DNA from: Acidimicrobiales bacterium
Lineage (GTDB): Bacteria > Actinomycetota > Acidimicrobiia > Acidimicrobiales > SZUA-35
Length of the DNA: 64,000 bases
NCBI GenBank assembly: GCA_013003535.1
Contig: JABDIY010000167.1
Coordinates: forward strand, 1 to 64,000
Direction of reading: 5' to 3'
Shown: positions 16,672 through 25,740 of the stretch, in pieces
Position numbering within the stretch: position 1 is the stretch's first letter
Layout: every line of letters begins with the position of its first letter
Notes under the pieces: model-generated
The model's database searches: none
What the model saw: the letters and a program-made list of their open reading frames with translations, nothing else
Told to the model about the DNA's origin: nothing
Position numbers and translations under genes: made by a program

Positions 16672-18210
16672 ATGACTGCAACAACCACCATGCCAACGCG
16701 CAACAAGTTTGTCCGCTACAAGGCCGAGTGGATCCAGGACCCCAAAGCCGACCTTCTGTCCGGCATGGTTGTGGCGCTGGCCTTGATTCCTGAGGCGATT
16801 TCGTTCTCGATCATCGCCGGGCTCGATCCAAAGGTCGGGCTCTACGCGTCGTTCTCAATTGCGATCATCATCGCTTTCACCGGTTCTCGCCTGGGTATGA
16901 TCTCGGCGGCTACGGGCGCCATGGCGCTCGTGTTGATCCCACTGGTCAAGATGTTTCCCGATCCCGAGGAGGCGCTGGCCTATGTACTGGCCGCAACCGT
17001 CCTGGCCGGTGTAATCCAGCTGGGCTTGGGCTACCTGGGCGTTGGTTCACTGATGCGCTTCGTGCCCCGCACCGTGATGCTGGGTTTCGTGAACGCTCTG
17101 GCCCTTCTCATCTTCATCGCTCAGATCCCACACATTCTGCTGAATGACGGCGGCACCACCGACGCCCGTTTCCGGCTCAACCTTCTCTTCATCGCCGCCG
17201 GGCTTGGGATCATCTACGGACTGCCCAAGATCACCAGAGCCATCCCGTCGCCCCTTGTGGCCATCGTGATTCTTTCGGGTATCGCCATTCGATTCGATTT
17301 GGAACTCCCCACCGTTGGCGAGATGGGGTCACTGCCGGGTTCACTTCCGCTGCCGACCCTGCCCGACGTTCCCTTCGCCATGGCCACCCTGCTGTTGCTG
17401 CTTCCTTTCTCGATCACGCTCGCCCTCGTGGGCCTTCTGGAGTCGCTGCTCACCGCCCAATTGTTGGACGACATGACCGACTCTGACTCGGATAAGAACC
17501 GGGAGTCGCGCGGCCAAGGCATCGCCAACGTGCTCACCGGCTTCTTCGGCGGCATGGCCGGATGCGCCATGATCGGCCAGTCCATGATCAACCATCGCTC
17601 CGGTGGTCGCACTCGCCTTTCCACGCTGGCCTCCGGCATCTTCCTGTTGGGGCTCATCCTGGGGCTTGGCGATCTGGTGGCCCAGATCCCCATGGCCGCT
17701 CTCGTTGCGGTCATGATCATGGTCTCCATCAGCACGTTCAACTGGGCCAGCGTGAAGCCGATCACTCTCAAGAGCATGCCTCGGCCCGAGACCGCAGTGA
17801 TGGTTTCCACCGTGGCGATCGTGGTCCTTACCCACAACTTGGCCTACGGCGTGATCGCCGGGGTCGCGTTGTCTGCTGTCTTCTTCGTTCGGCAAGCCAC
17901 CCACATCGTGCGGGTCACCAGCGTTGTGGATCCCGATAATGTTGAGCGCCTCTACGCCGTGAGCGGAGAGTTGTTCTTCGCATCAACCAACGAGCTCATC
18001 CACTCGTTCGACTATGACTCGGTACGAGTTGACCGGGTGGAAATCGACCTCAGCGAGGCTCGGATCTGGGATACGTCGGCCGTAGTAGCCTTGGACACCG
18101 TGGTGGCCAAGTTCGCGCAACGGGGGATCTCCGCCGAACTGGTCGGTCTCAACCGGCATGCGGAGCTGCTGCACAGCGAGACCTCCGGCAAGGCCTCCGT
18201 CGATCACTAG
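16672..18210 (+). CDS. SulP-family inorganic anion transporter with STAS domain
   Basis: The 512-residue protein has the SLC26/SulP layout: [20 protein letters not shown] at TM1, about 12-14 hydrophobic helices to residue 410, then a C-terminal STAS domain ([33 protein letters not shown]). Family members move sulfate, bicarbonate or other anions with Na+ or H+. The [24 protein letters not shown] opening is shared with several bicarbonate/sulfate porters, and substrate cannot be fixed. ATG 16672 is preferred over GTG 16666 because AAGGG stands upstream. An internal loop ([18 protein letters not shown]) is strongly charged. Confidence 0.9.
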   Translation: MTATTTMPTRNKFVRYKAEWIQDPKADLLSGMVVALALIPEAISFSIIAGLDPKVGLYASFSIAIIIAFTGSRLGMISAATGAMALVLIPLVKMFPDPEEALAYVLAATVLAGVIQLGLGYLGVGSLMRFVPRTVMLGFVNALALLIFIAQIPHILLNDGGTTDARFRLNLLFIAAGLGIIYGLPKITRAIPSPLVAIVILSGIAIRFDLELPTVGEMGSLPGSLPLPTLPDVPFAMATLLLLLPFSITLALVGLLESLLTAQLLDDMTDSDSDKNRESRGQGIANVLTGFFGGMAGCAMIGQSMINHRSGGRTRLSTLASGIFLLGLILGLGDLVAQIPMAALVAVMIMVSISTFNWASVKPITLKSMPRPETAVMVSTVAIVVLTHNLAYGVIAGVALSAVFFVRQATHIVRVTSVVDPDNVERLYAVSGELFFASTNELIHSFDYDSVRVDRVEIDLSEARIWDTSAVVALDTVVAKFAQRGISAELVGLNRHAELLHSETSGKASVDH

Positions 18211-18273
18211 CTGACGACGAAGAAAAGCCGGCCAGCACCGCCGCAGAGAACTCTTACCAGAGCCCGCGGTGCG

Positions 18274-18279
18274 TATGCT
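18274..18279 (+). promoter_or_regulatory. Putative -10 box (TATGCT) for murL-murD2
   Basis: TATGCT ends 6 nt before the GTG at 18286, consistent with leaderless transcription of the two-gene operon. Confidence 0.55.
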
Positions 18280-18285
18280 GGAGCG

Positions 18286-19647
18286 GTGAGTGCACAGGGC
18301 GCGGCCCCCTTCCACATCGAAGGTTTCTCCGCCGACCCCGGCACCGGAGCGGTTGCTCTCCGCTACTCCTTTGCGGCGACGGCGGCTTCGCCCCAACCCA
18401 GCCGCTTCACCGAACGCATCCAACTCCCACCTACCCCGGCCGGCGCTCGTGTTTCGTCCGGGTTCGATGCCGCCGCTCGCATTCTCCTGCTCCTGGCCGG
18501 AGTTTCGTACTTCAAGTCTCAAGCTCCCACCACCATCGTGGTGGAGGTGGCCACCACGATGGCCGAACGCACGTTGACCGAAGCGGTCTATGACCACGGC
18601 CTTCGAGAATTTGCTTACACCAATGACCTCCCCATCCCGCTGCCGATCCGGTTCCAATGGTCGGGGGGTCTCGTCCAGGATGCACGGCCGTCGGCGAGCA
18701 TCGACGAAATCGGCCGTCCGCTCGTTCCCTTCGGCGGTGGCAAAGACTCCACTGTTGTTCTCAGCCTGTTGCCCGAGGCAACGCCGCTCACGATCAATGG
18801 CACCACTACCCATGCCACCGTGGCGCACGTCTTGGGCCATCAGCTCCTCTCGGTAACCCGCAAACTTGACCGGTTGGACGAACTCACCAGTCCTAATCGG
18901 CTGAACGGTCATATCCCGATAACTGCGATCGTCTCCAGCATCAGCGTGCTCTTGGCGGCGGCAGCGAGCTACACATCTGTAGTGATGGCCAATGAGGCCG
19001 CAGCCAGTGAACCAACTCTGTGGAGTGGGCCGGAACCGGTGAATCATCAGTGGTCCAAGGGCGCTGATTTCGAAGCGCTCTTCGTGGCCGCTCTGGCCGC
19101 TGCCGGGATTGAGATTCGCTACTTCTCCCTCCTGCGCCAGATCGGTGAACCCGAAATCATCGCGCTGCTCGCACGCCAAACCGCCGCACTCCCCCACCTC
19201 ATCAGCTGTAACCGAGCGTTCTCGGGCCGGACCGCCGGCGGTGAAAACGAAGCACCCCAGCGGTGGTGCGGCGAGTGCCCAAAGTGCCTCTTCACGTTCC
19301 TGCTGCTCGCCACCGAGTTGCCGCCCGACGTGCTCGTCCCGATCTTTGGGTCTGACCTGTTGAACCGGCCCCAATTGGCTGACGGTTTTGCGGCATTGTG
19401 GTCTGAGCAGAAACCGTTCGAATGCGTCGGTGAGCGAACCGACGCAGCAACTGCGCTTTCGTCGTTGGCCAACGATCCGCACTGGTCCACGCGCCTTCTC
19501 GTTCAGGAGTTGGCATTGTCGGCGCAGCACGCGCTTTCGGTCCCCGACCCAACCCCACGGCGAACATCGTCAACCCCTCCACCACCGCCGGTGCCCGCGC
19601 CGTTTGCGGCACGGCTCAACGCAGCGCTGGGCGCGCTCGGAGTATGA
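18286..19647 (+). CDS. murL: UDP-MurNAc-L-Ala-L-Glu epimerase
   Basis: The 453-residue protein matches MurL, which converts the L-Glu of UDP-MurNAc-L-Ala-L-Glu to D-Glu after activating it with ATP. Seen: a PP-loop-like GGGKDS at residues 150-155 and a cysteine-rich tail motif (SCNRAFSGRT, then RWCGECPKC) near 305-331. It overlaps the next gene, a MurD-type ligase, by ATGA. That pairing is the known MurD2-MurL arrangement first described in Xanthomonas and found in some actinobacteria, replacing the MurI/MurD route. The last 40 residues are Pro-rich. Confidence 0.9.
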   Translation: MSAQGAAPFHIEGFSADPGTGAVALRYSFAATAASPQPSRFTERIQLPPTPAGARVSSGFDAAARILLLLAGVSYFKSQAPTTIVVEVATTMAERTLTEAVYDHGLREFAYTNDLPIPLPIRFQWSGGLVQDARPSASIDEIGRPLVPFGGGKDSTVVLSLLPEATPLTINGTTTHATVAHVLGHQLLSVTRKLDRLDELTSPNRLNGHIPITAIVSSISVLLAAAASYTSVVMANEAAASEPTLWSGPEPVNHQWSKGADFEALFVAALAAAGIEIRYFSLLRQIGEPEIIALLARQTAALPHLISCNRAFSGRTAGGENEAPQRWCGECPKCLFTFLLLATELPPDVLVPIFGSDLLNRPQLADGFAALWSEQKPFECVGERTDAATALSSLANDPHWSTRLLVQELALSAQHALSVPDPTPRRTSSTPPPPPVPAPFAARLNAALGALGV

Positions 19648-20957
19648 GCAGTCGAGGCGGGCTGGCTCTGGCCGATCTCGAACAGCAACCGGTTGACCTG
19701 GTTGGGCTGGGGATCGATATATGCGCCCTGATCCCCCGGATTTCAAAGCTGGCCGGTCCCGTGCGGGCCTACCTGGACAACCCGGATGACCTCAGCGCCG
19801 ACGAGACCCGGATCTGTTCCAAACACAAAGTGGTCGTGAAGGCGGTGAGCAGCTGGACCGACCCTGCCCCGATAGCCGTGCGGGCACCGGGATTCCCCCG
19901 CTACCGGGAAGACATCGCCCCCGTGTTGGACCGCGTGAAGGTCACAACGCCAATTGATCTTTGGCTTAACACCTTGGGGCCGGATCACCCCACCGTCCTG
20001 GTAACCGGCACCAAAGGGAAAAGCACGGTCACCACCATGATCAAAGCGCTGCTGGGTCGGAGCGAAATGGCGGGAAACATCGGCATGCCGATCTGGTCGC
20101 TTCTCAATATCAAAAAGGGTCGTCCAGTGATCTGCGAGGTCAGCAGCTACCAGGCCGCTGACATCGATGCGGTAGTGGATCTCGCCGTCCTCACCAGCCT
20201 CAGTGAAGATCACGTCAGCTGGCACGGCTCGGTGGAGCGATACCACGCAGACAAACTCGGACCCGTCAATCAGGCCCGACGCGTCCTCACCCACCCGGAG
20301 TTCATTGGCGCGCTGTCCACCCGAGCGGGCGAGGTACGTACGGTGGAGCCGCTTCACACCGACGGGCTCACCATGCCGTCCCATATGGCGGCCAATGCCG
20401 AACTGGCGATCGCCGCCGCGTTGTGGGTGAAGGAGATCTACCCGGGGGTGCAGATATCGGCTGATCCGGTTGCGGTGCTCAACAAGCTGCCCGCCCTCCC
20501 GGGTCGGCTTCGACCAGTGATTTCAGAGTATGACGAACACCACTGGTTCGATGACTCGTTGGCGTCCAACCCCAGCGGTGCAGCTGCGGCGGTCCGGGCG
20601 TTCCTCGGGAAGCCGATCTATCTGATCGTGGGCGGTATCGACCGCAATGTCTCGCTGGATCCACTGATCGCCGCAGTAAAGGAGGCGATGGCTGCCCATT
20701 CGGCGTTCTCCATCGCCACCCTTCCCGACAACGGGATGATGATCGCAGAGCAACTCGTGCATGCGTGCGGTGATTTTGTTCAGATCATCGAGGCCAAGAC
20801 GGTTGCCGAAGCGGTGGAGTCGGCCCGGATTTTCTCGGATCAGTCCACCGTGGTGCTGTTCAGCCCGGCCGCACCAACACCTGCCCGTTTCGGCAATTGG
20901 GCTGACCGATCCGCTGAGTTTGTGACTGCGGTCAAGGGCGGGGCCCCGTTCAATTAG
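19644..20957 (+). CDS. murD2: UDP-MurNAc-L-alanine--L-glutamate ligase (MurD2 type)
   Basis: The 437-residue protein is a Mur ligase: ATP loop VTGTKGKST (about residues 120-128), central-domain ICEVSSYQAADID, a SLSEDHVSWHGSVERYHADK segment, and the C-terminal DDSLASNPSGAAAAVRAFL. Because it is translationally coupled to murL, the likely reaction is addition of L-Glu (not D-Glu) to UDP-MurNAc-L-Ala, after which MurL epimerises the product. It lacks the MurD N-terminal nucleotide fold in its usual form. It could also be read simply as murD, but context decides. Confidence 0.88.
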   Translation: MSSRGGLALADLEQQPVDLVGLGIDICALIPRISKLAGPVRAYLDNPDDLSADETRICSKHKVVVKAVSSWTDPAPIAVRAPGFPRYREDIAPVLDRVKVTTPIDLWLNTLGPDHPTVLVTGTKGKSTVTTMIKALLGRSEMAGNIGMPIWSLLNIKKGRPVICEVSSYQAADIDAVVDLAVLTSLSEDHVSWHGSVERYHADKLGPVNQARRVLTHPEFIGALSTRAGEVRTVEPLHTDGLTMPSHMAANAELAIAAALWVKEIYPGVQISADPVAVLNKLPALPGRLRPVISEYDEHHWFDDSLASNPSGAAAAVRAFLGKPIYLIVGGIDRNVSLDPLIAAVKEAMAAHSAFSIATLPDNGMMIAEQLVHACGDFVQIIEAKTVAEAVESARIFSDQSTVVLFSPAAPTPARFGNWADRSAEFVTAVKGGAPFN

Positions 20958-20964
20958 CTGGCGG

Positions 20965-21606
20965 CTAGGAAACGGAGAACGCCCCAGCTCCCTGGTAAGA
21001 GTCCATGGCTTCCAGGACCTCGGGCAAGGATCGGCGAGCGCCGCTCTGGAGGTACTCCATGGCACGAAGCGCGTGCTCGTGCGCATCCTGACTGGATCCG
21101 GCAACGCAATCTTCGATCACGCGGCAAAAGTAGTCGGACTGGTGCGCGTCCACGAACGTGTAGTGGACACAGACGTCGGTGAGACCTCCACACAACAGCA
21201 GCGTGTCTACGTTCAACGCTCGCAGCATGATTTCGAAATCGGTTCCGAAGAAGGCGGAATAGCGTCGCTTCCTGACCAAAATGTCGGTCTCCAGAAATCC
21301 GGTTTGTTTGGCCACCGCAGTGGTGGGGTTGGTTTCGATGCAGTGAACGTCTTCGTCGCCATCCAGCTCGCGACCGAAATCCAGGAGGTCGGGACGGTGA
21401 ACTTCCTGGATGAAGATGACCGGGATGTCCCGCTGGCGGGCCTTGTCCACTGCGATGCGGGCCTTCGCCATGCGGTCGGCGTAGTCGGACATGTGGTCGA
21501 TAGAGCGCACATCCTGCTCGATGAACGCTGATTCCAGAATGTCGATGACCACGAGTACGGGGTGACCCTCGATCAGGTTCCGGTGCAGCTTGTTCGGATT
21601 TGCCAT
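20965..21606 (-). CDS. Isochorismatase-family cysteine hydrolase
   Basis: The 213-residue protein has the catalytic triad of this family: Asp22 (LVVIDILES), Lys113 (RKRRYSAFFGTDF) and Cys146 (GGLTDVCVHYT). Members hydrolyse amides or ureas such as nicotinamide, N-carbamoyl compounds or biuret, or vinyl ethers. The substrate is unknown. It converges on murD2 with a 7-bp gap and lies beside a carboxylesterase gene on the same strand. Confidence 0.88.
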   Translation of the reverse strand: MANPNKLHRNLIEGHPVLVVIDILESAFIEQDVRSIDHMSDYADRMAKARIAVDKARQRDIPVIFIQEVHRPDLLDFGRELDGDEDVHCIETNPTTAVAKQTGFLETDILVRKRRYSAFFGTDFEIMLRALNVDTLLLCGGLTDVCVHYTFVDAHQSDYFCRVIEDCVAGSSQDAHEHALRAMEYLQSGARRSLPEVLEAMDSYQGAGAFSVS

Positions 21607-21612
21607 GCCCTG

Positions 21613-21618
21613 ATCCTA
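21613..21618 (-). promoter_or_regulatory. Putative -10 box (TAGGAT) for isochorismatase-like gene
   Basis: TAGGAT on the minus strand ends 6 nt before the ATG at 21606 and no ribosome binding site is visible. It overlaps the stop region of the esterase gene upstream. Confidence 0.5.
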
Positions 21619-22548
21619 CGAGAGCGTGTCCGTTACCCAAATCGCAGCCGCCGATCGGCCCTCTACACCACTGCGCTTTGGCATTGCAAAGTTGCCGTGG
21701 ATCCCCGACGGTTGATGGACTGCGGTGACCGGCACACCGTGCATTCGCAGGGCGTCGGCATAGAGCAAACCCTCCGAAGCCAGCGGATCGAAACCGCACG
21801 TAAGCACGAACGCCGGAGCGGTACCGGAGAGATCCTGCCCCAGCAATGCCACCCTTGGATCATTCCGGTCCGAGAGGTTCGGAACGTACTTGTCCCAGAA
21901 CCACTCCATGGCCTCAGTCACCAGGCCATAGCCCTCCCCCACTTCTACAAAGCTCGGCAAGGTGAAGTCGCACTGAACCACCGGGTAAATCAGGAGTTGC
22001 CCGGCCAACACGATTCCGTCGTCTCTGGCGGCCAGGGCCACCGTCGCGGCAAGGTTGCCGCCGGCGCTATCGCCACCGACGGTGATGCGGGCCGGATCGA
22101 TCTCGAGCTCCTCCGCTTGATCGACAACCCACTGGAGGGCGGCGGAACAGTCATCGAAGGCGCCGGGGAACGGCGTCTCCGGAGCCAGCCGGTAGTCCAC
22201 GCTGATCACCGTGCAGCCCGTCTGATGGCACAAGGTCTGCGCCGGCAGCTCGCCGGTATCCAGATCCCCGAGCACCCACCCGCCGCCGTGAAACCAAAGG
22301 ATGGCAGGGGCCAGCGTGTCAGTCATCCGATAGATGCGAACCGCCACGGCACCACCGGGACCGGAGAAGGCGGAGTTCGTAATCGAATGGACCGCGGGGA
22401 CCGCGGTCGGCTTCCGGTTGGCCGCGAACTGTTCCCGAACATCCTGGGTGGTGCAAGTGCTGTAGTCCAGAGGGGCGGAGCCGGGGAGGGCCAGATAGTC
22501 GGCGAGATCATCGTCTATTGCTTCGGCTCGGGAATACGTAGACGTCAT
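21616..22548 (-). CDS. Alpha/beta hydrolase, hormone-sensitive lipase family
   Basis: The 310-residue protein has the HSL-type oxyanion motif HGGGW (87-91), nucleophile GDSAGG (Ser161), acid in CGFDPLASEG, and the histidine in IHGNFAM. Such enzymes hydrolyse short-chain esters. The frame is open to 22833, but the ATG at 22548 is preferred: TATTCT lies 6 nt upstream, and the longer version would run into the divergent DddP-like gene. It ends 10 bp before the isochorismatase-like gene. Confidence 0.88.
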   Translation of the reverse strand: MTSTYSRAEAIDDDLADYLALPGSAPLDYSTCTTQDVREQFAANRKPTAVPAVHSITNSAFSGPGGAVAVRIYRMTDTLAPAILWFHGGGWVLGDLDTGELPAQTLCHQTGCTVISVDYRLAPETPFPGAFDDCSAALQWVVDQAEELEIDPARITVGGDSAGGNLAATVALAARDDGIVLAGQLLIYPVVQCDFTLPSFVEVGEGYGLVTEAMEWFWDKYVPNLSDRNDPRVALLGQDLSGTAPAFVLTCGFDPLASEGLLYADALRMHGVPVTAVHQPSGIHGNFAMPKRSGVEGRSAAAIWVTDTLS

Positions 22549-22554
22549 CGCCAG

Positions 22555-22560
22555 AGAATA
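22555..22560 (-). promoter_or_regulatory. Putative -10 box (TATTCT) for esterase gene
   Basis: TATTCT on the minus strand ends 6 nt before the ATG at 22548. This fixes the start at 22548 rather than an upstream codon. Confidence 0.55.
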
Positions 22561-22667
22561 CTGCGTCGGGTGGGTGGAAAGACTTGAGCTCACTTGCCTG
22601 CTCCGCAACAACCACCGCATAGATTTACAGTGCACGTTCTCCTGGCACATTCTCGAATGGAGCGAGC

Positions 22668-23849
22668 TTGTCAACAACCGATCGGGATGCCGCACCGTTT
22701 GATCTGGAGGCGTTGCGCCATGCTCGGCGGGAACACCTTCGGCGGCACATGGTTGAAGCGGGTGTGGGGCTTTGTGTCCTGACCAACCCGGTCTCCATTC
22801 GGTATGCCACCGACTACCGCGGTTATGCCACATTTCAGAGCCGGATCCCCAGCCAATACCTGCTCATTGGAATCACCGGGCCCGTCGTGCTCCACGGCGC
22901 CTACACCGATGGGCTGAGCACGATCGACCACTGTGCCACTGCCCATTCCGTCACGGGGTTCGACGCCGGCCTGGATCTGGGAGCTGCGGCCAAACGATTC
23001 GTCGCCGACGTCCAGGCCGCTCTGCGGGCCTGTGGACTTGGGGTAGATGGGCCGGTGGCCGTTGAACGGTCCACCCCGTCCGGCCATCGCGCCCTGGAGA
23101 CGGCCGGACTTACCGTGGTGGATGCCGAGCCAACCCTCGAATTGGCCAGGAGCCGCAAACTCCCCGCCGAGCTCACCGCCCTCCGAACCGCCGTCGGGGT
23201 AGCCGAGGAAGCGATCGCCCAGATGCACGTAGCGCTCGAACCGGGGATGAGCGAGAACGAACTCTTCGCCATCCTTCATCACACGAACATCGCCAACGAC
23301 GGCGACTGGATCGACGGGCGAATGCTGTGCTCGGGGCCCCGGACCAACCCCTGGTATCAAGAAGCCAGTGGTCGAAGAATCCGAGATGGTGAACTGGTGG
23401 CCTTCGACACGGACATGATCGGACCGTACGGCTACTGCGCCGACATCTCCCGCACGTGGGTTTGCGGTGATTCACCCAGCGCGGCACAAACCGATTTGTA
23501 CAAGCGGGCGCTCGAGGAGATCCGCCACAACACCAGCCTGCTCGAAGTCGGTGCGAGCTTCAGAGACATCTCAAACGCAACGTTTCGTCACCCTGCGGAA
23601 TTCGTCGCCAACCGATACGCCTGCGCCTTCCACGGCGTGGGGATGAGCGACGAGTACCCCAAAATTCCTTATCCCCAGGACTGGCATTGGACCGGCTATG
23701 ACGGCGAACTGGAAGAGGGCACGGTGCTCTCGGTGGAAAGTTATGTCGGCGCGGCCGGTGGATCGGAAGGCATCAAACTGGAACAAATGGTGCACGTGAC
23801 TGCCTCAGGGGTCGTTCCCTTGTCCACGTACCCGTTGTGGGACGTTTGA
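22668..23849 (+). CDS. M24-family metalloenzyme, DddP-like (possible DMSP lyase)
   Basis: The 393-residue protein has a creatinase N-domain and a pita-bread M24 domain. Metal ligands appear as Asp247, Asp249, Asp259, His322, Glu357 and Glu372; Tyr317 and Asp328 flank the His (AFHGVGMSDEYP). The spacing matches, with a one-residue shift, the ligands and catalytic Asp I remember for DddP of Ruegeria. The Asp-Asp gap of 10, unlike 11 in prolyl peptidases, also fits. DddP cleaves DMSP to acrylate and DMS. An Xaa-Pro peptidase remains the alternative. The TTG start has GGAG 5 nt upstream. Confidence 0.72.
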   Translation: MSTTDRDAAPFDLEALRHARREHLRRHMVEAGVGLCVLTNPVSIRYATDYRGYATFQSRIPSQYLLIGITGPVVLHGAYTDGLSTIDHCATAHSVTGFDAGLDLGAAAKRFVADVQAALRACGLGVDGPVAVERSTPSGHRALETAGLTVVDAEPTLELARSRKLPAELTALRTAVGVAEEAIAQMHVALEPGMSENELFAILHHTNIANDGDWIDGRMLCSGPRTNPWYQEASGRRIRDGELVAFDTDMIGPYGYCADISRTWVCGDSPSAAQTDLYKRALEEIRHNTSLLEVGASFRDISNATFRHPAEFVANRYACAFHGVGMSDEYPKIPYPQDWHWTGYDGELEEGTVLSVESYVGAAGGSEGIKLEQMVHVTASGVVPLSTYPLWDV

Positions 23850-23850
23850 G

Positions 23851-24876
23851 GTGACCACCGCGCGACAGCCGCCGGCTCCCTACCAAACTGGAGCCGCGGT
23901 CTGGCGAGGCTGCAACCTTCAAGACTCACGCCAATGGTCCTGGCGGTGGACTGCGAGGGAGATCGAAGAGCTCCTGGCCGCAGCCGAACCCTACTGCGAA
24001 GCGTCCGACGCCGAGCTCACCGGCCTCACACCCAACGATTTTCCGCTCCCGTCCATTGGTCCCAAACTTGTTGCGCTCCGTCGCCAGTTGACCCACGGAC
24101 GAGGCTTCGAATTGGTACGGGGGTTTCCCGTCGACGACCTCACCGGAGGGCAGTGCCAAGCCGTATTTGCCGGCATCGGCAGTCACCTCGGCGGCCTTCG
24201 CAGCCAGAATGAGGCAGGCGATCTCCTCGGTCAGGTGAGAAACGTCGGGGCCGACGCCACCGACCCGAACGTGCGCATCTATCAGACCAACGAACGGCAG
24301 AGTTTCCATACCGACTCCGCCGACGTTGTTGGGCTCCTCTGCTTGCGGACCGGCGCCACCGGTGGCGATTCGCTACTGGTGAGCGCAGCCACCATCTACA
24401 ACGAGATGTTGCGGACTGATAAGGATTTGGCTGCGGTCCTGTTCCAGCCGATCGCCACCGATCGTCGCGGGGAGGTACCGCCGGGTGCACTTCCCTTCTT
24501 CACCATCCCAGTGCTCACCTGGTATGCCAACGCTCTCACCGTCATGTATCAGCGTCAGTACATCCAGTCCGCCCAGCGGTTTGCTGATGCCCCGCGCCTC
24601 ACCAAGGAAGTGATCGAGGCGCTCGATCTATTCGATGAAATCGCCAACGACCCGCAACTGCATTTACACATGCGGTTGGAAGTTGGCGACATGCAATTTG
24701 TTCACAACCACTCCATGCTTCACGACCGCACGGCGTTCACCGACCGACCCGAAGCGCCCCGGCACCTACTGCGACTCTGGTTGTCCGTACCCGGTGACCG
24801 GGCGCTGCCGCCAGTTTTTGCGCAGCGTTTCAGGTCGGTGGTGGTTGGTGATCGGGGCGGGATCGTGGCGGGTTAA
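23851..24876 (+). CDS. TauD/TfdA-family Fe(II)/2-oxoglutarate dioxygenase
   Basis: The 341-residue protein carries the facial triad start HTD (His153, Asp155 in QSFHTDSADVVGLLCL) and the later FVHNHSMLHDRTAF with the distal His, then Arg in LLRLWLS. The closest type is the clavaminate-synthase-like TauD branch acting on small metabolites. Substrate unknown. It begins one base after the stop of the DddP-like gene, so the two are surely co-transcribed and may act in one pathway. Confidence 0.87.
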   Translation: MTTARQPPAPYQTGAAVWRGCNLQDSRQWSWRWTAREIEELLAAAEPYCEASDAELTGLTPNDFPLPSIGPKLVALRRQLTHGRGFELVRGFPVDDLTGGQCQAVFAGIGSHLGGLRSQNEAGDLLGQVRNVGADATDPNVRIYQTNERQSFHTDSADVVGLLCLRTGATGGDSLLVSAATIYNEMLRTDKDLAAVLFQPIATDRRGEVPPGALPFFTIPVLTWYANALTVMYQRQYIQSAQRFADAPRLTKEVIEALDLFDEIANDPQLHLHMRLEVGDMQFVHNHSMLHDRTAFTDRPEAPRHLLRLWLSVPGDRALPPVFAQRFRSVVVGDRGGIVAG

Positions 24877-24930
24877 GCCGGTTTCTACTGGGTCGGAACA
24901 AACCCCAGAGCGGAGGGGTTGGGGATCGGT

Positions 24931-25707
24931 ATGACAATCGAAGCGCCCGCTGCGGCCGACACCCGCACCTACGACATCGAGTTCTTCTGGGACCCGGTGT
25001 GCCCGTTCGCATGGATCACGTCGCGCTGGATTCACAAAGTCATGGCCCAGCGTGAGTATGCGGTGCGCTGGCGTTTCATCTCACTCCGCCTCTTGAATTC
25101 CCACATCGACTACGGGGCGCACTTTCCGCCCGACTACGAGCACGGCCACACTGCCGGACTCCGCATGCTGCGGGTGGCTTCGGCAATTCGAGATGACCTC
25201 GGCGAAGAAGCGATGCAGGATCTCTACAACGCCTTCGGCAGCTCGGTGTTCGATGTGGATCGGTCCGAAGGTGGCTTGGATCCCGGTTCTGAACCTCGTT
25301 CATGGTTGGGGACCACCGACCACCTTCAAAGGGTTCTCACCAACTTGGGGCACGATCCCAGCTATGCCGCGGCCGCCGACGATGAAACTCGAGACGCCAT
25401 CGTGCAGGCCGACACCGACGCCGCTCTGGAAATGACCGGACGAGACGTGGGAACCCCGATCATCGCGTTCCACGGGAAGGGCGGAGCGGAGACAACCGCG
25501 TTCTTTGGCCCGGTCATCAGCCGGGTACCCGATGACGAGCACGCGGTAGAGCTGTGGGATGCGGTCACCACCCTCGCCGCCTTCCCCAGTTTCGCCGAGA
25601 TGAAGCGCAGCCTCCGGGAGCGCCCTCAGCTCCGCTCTCTTGGTGTCAACACCGGCGAGGCCGGCAAGGTTGAAGATTGGAAAGCTGGTTCCCGCCGCTG
25701 GGACTGA
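24931..25707 (+). CDS. DsbA-fold protein, Rv2466c (mycothiol-dependent nitroreductase)-like
   Basis: The 258-residue protein matches the Rv2466c type: FFWDPVCPFAWITSRWI at the active site, and EDVGTP-like DVGTPIIAFHG, then FFGPVISRVP. Rv2466c uses a CPWC motif with mycothiol. Here the motif is C24-P-F-A, so the resolving cysteine is Ala; a monothiol mechanism or a non-redox role is possible. The ATG at 24931 is chosen because the sequence before it (GGAGGGG at 24912) can serve as ribosome binding site and homology starts after it. It follows the dioxygenase gene by 54 bp. Confidence 0.82.
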   Translation: MTIEAPAAADTRTYDIEFFWDPVCPFAWITSRWIHKVMAQREYAVRWRFISLRLLNSHIDYGAHFPPDYEHGHTAGLRMLRVASAIRDDLGEEAMQDLYNAFGSSVFDVDRSEGGLDPGSEPRSWLGTTDHLQRVLTNLGHDPSYAAAADDETRDAIVQADTDAALEMTGRDVGTPIIAFHGKGGAETTAFFGPVISRVPDDEHAVELWDAVTTLAAFPSFAEMKRSLRERPQLRSLGVNTGEAGKVEDWKAGSRRWD

Positions 25708-25740
25708 GACACAACGTTGCGATCAGATCTGGGGTGCTGG

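Noticed and set aside
15302-18210. proX-sulP as a single transport operon
   Set aside because: Hairpins follow proX and sulP has its own leader and ribosome site 150 bp later; the two protein families do not work together.
17983-19530. 515-codon minus-strand frame across sulP end and murL
   Set aside because: It spans two convincing genes on the other strand and has no recognisable domain.
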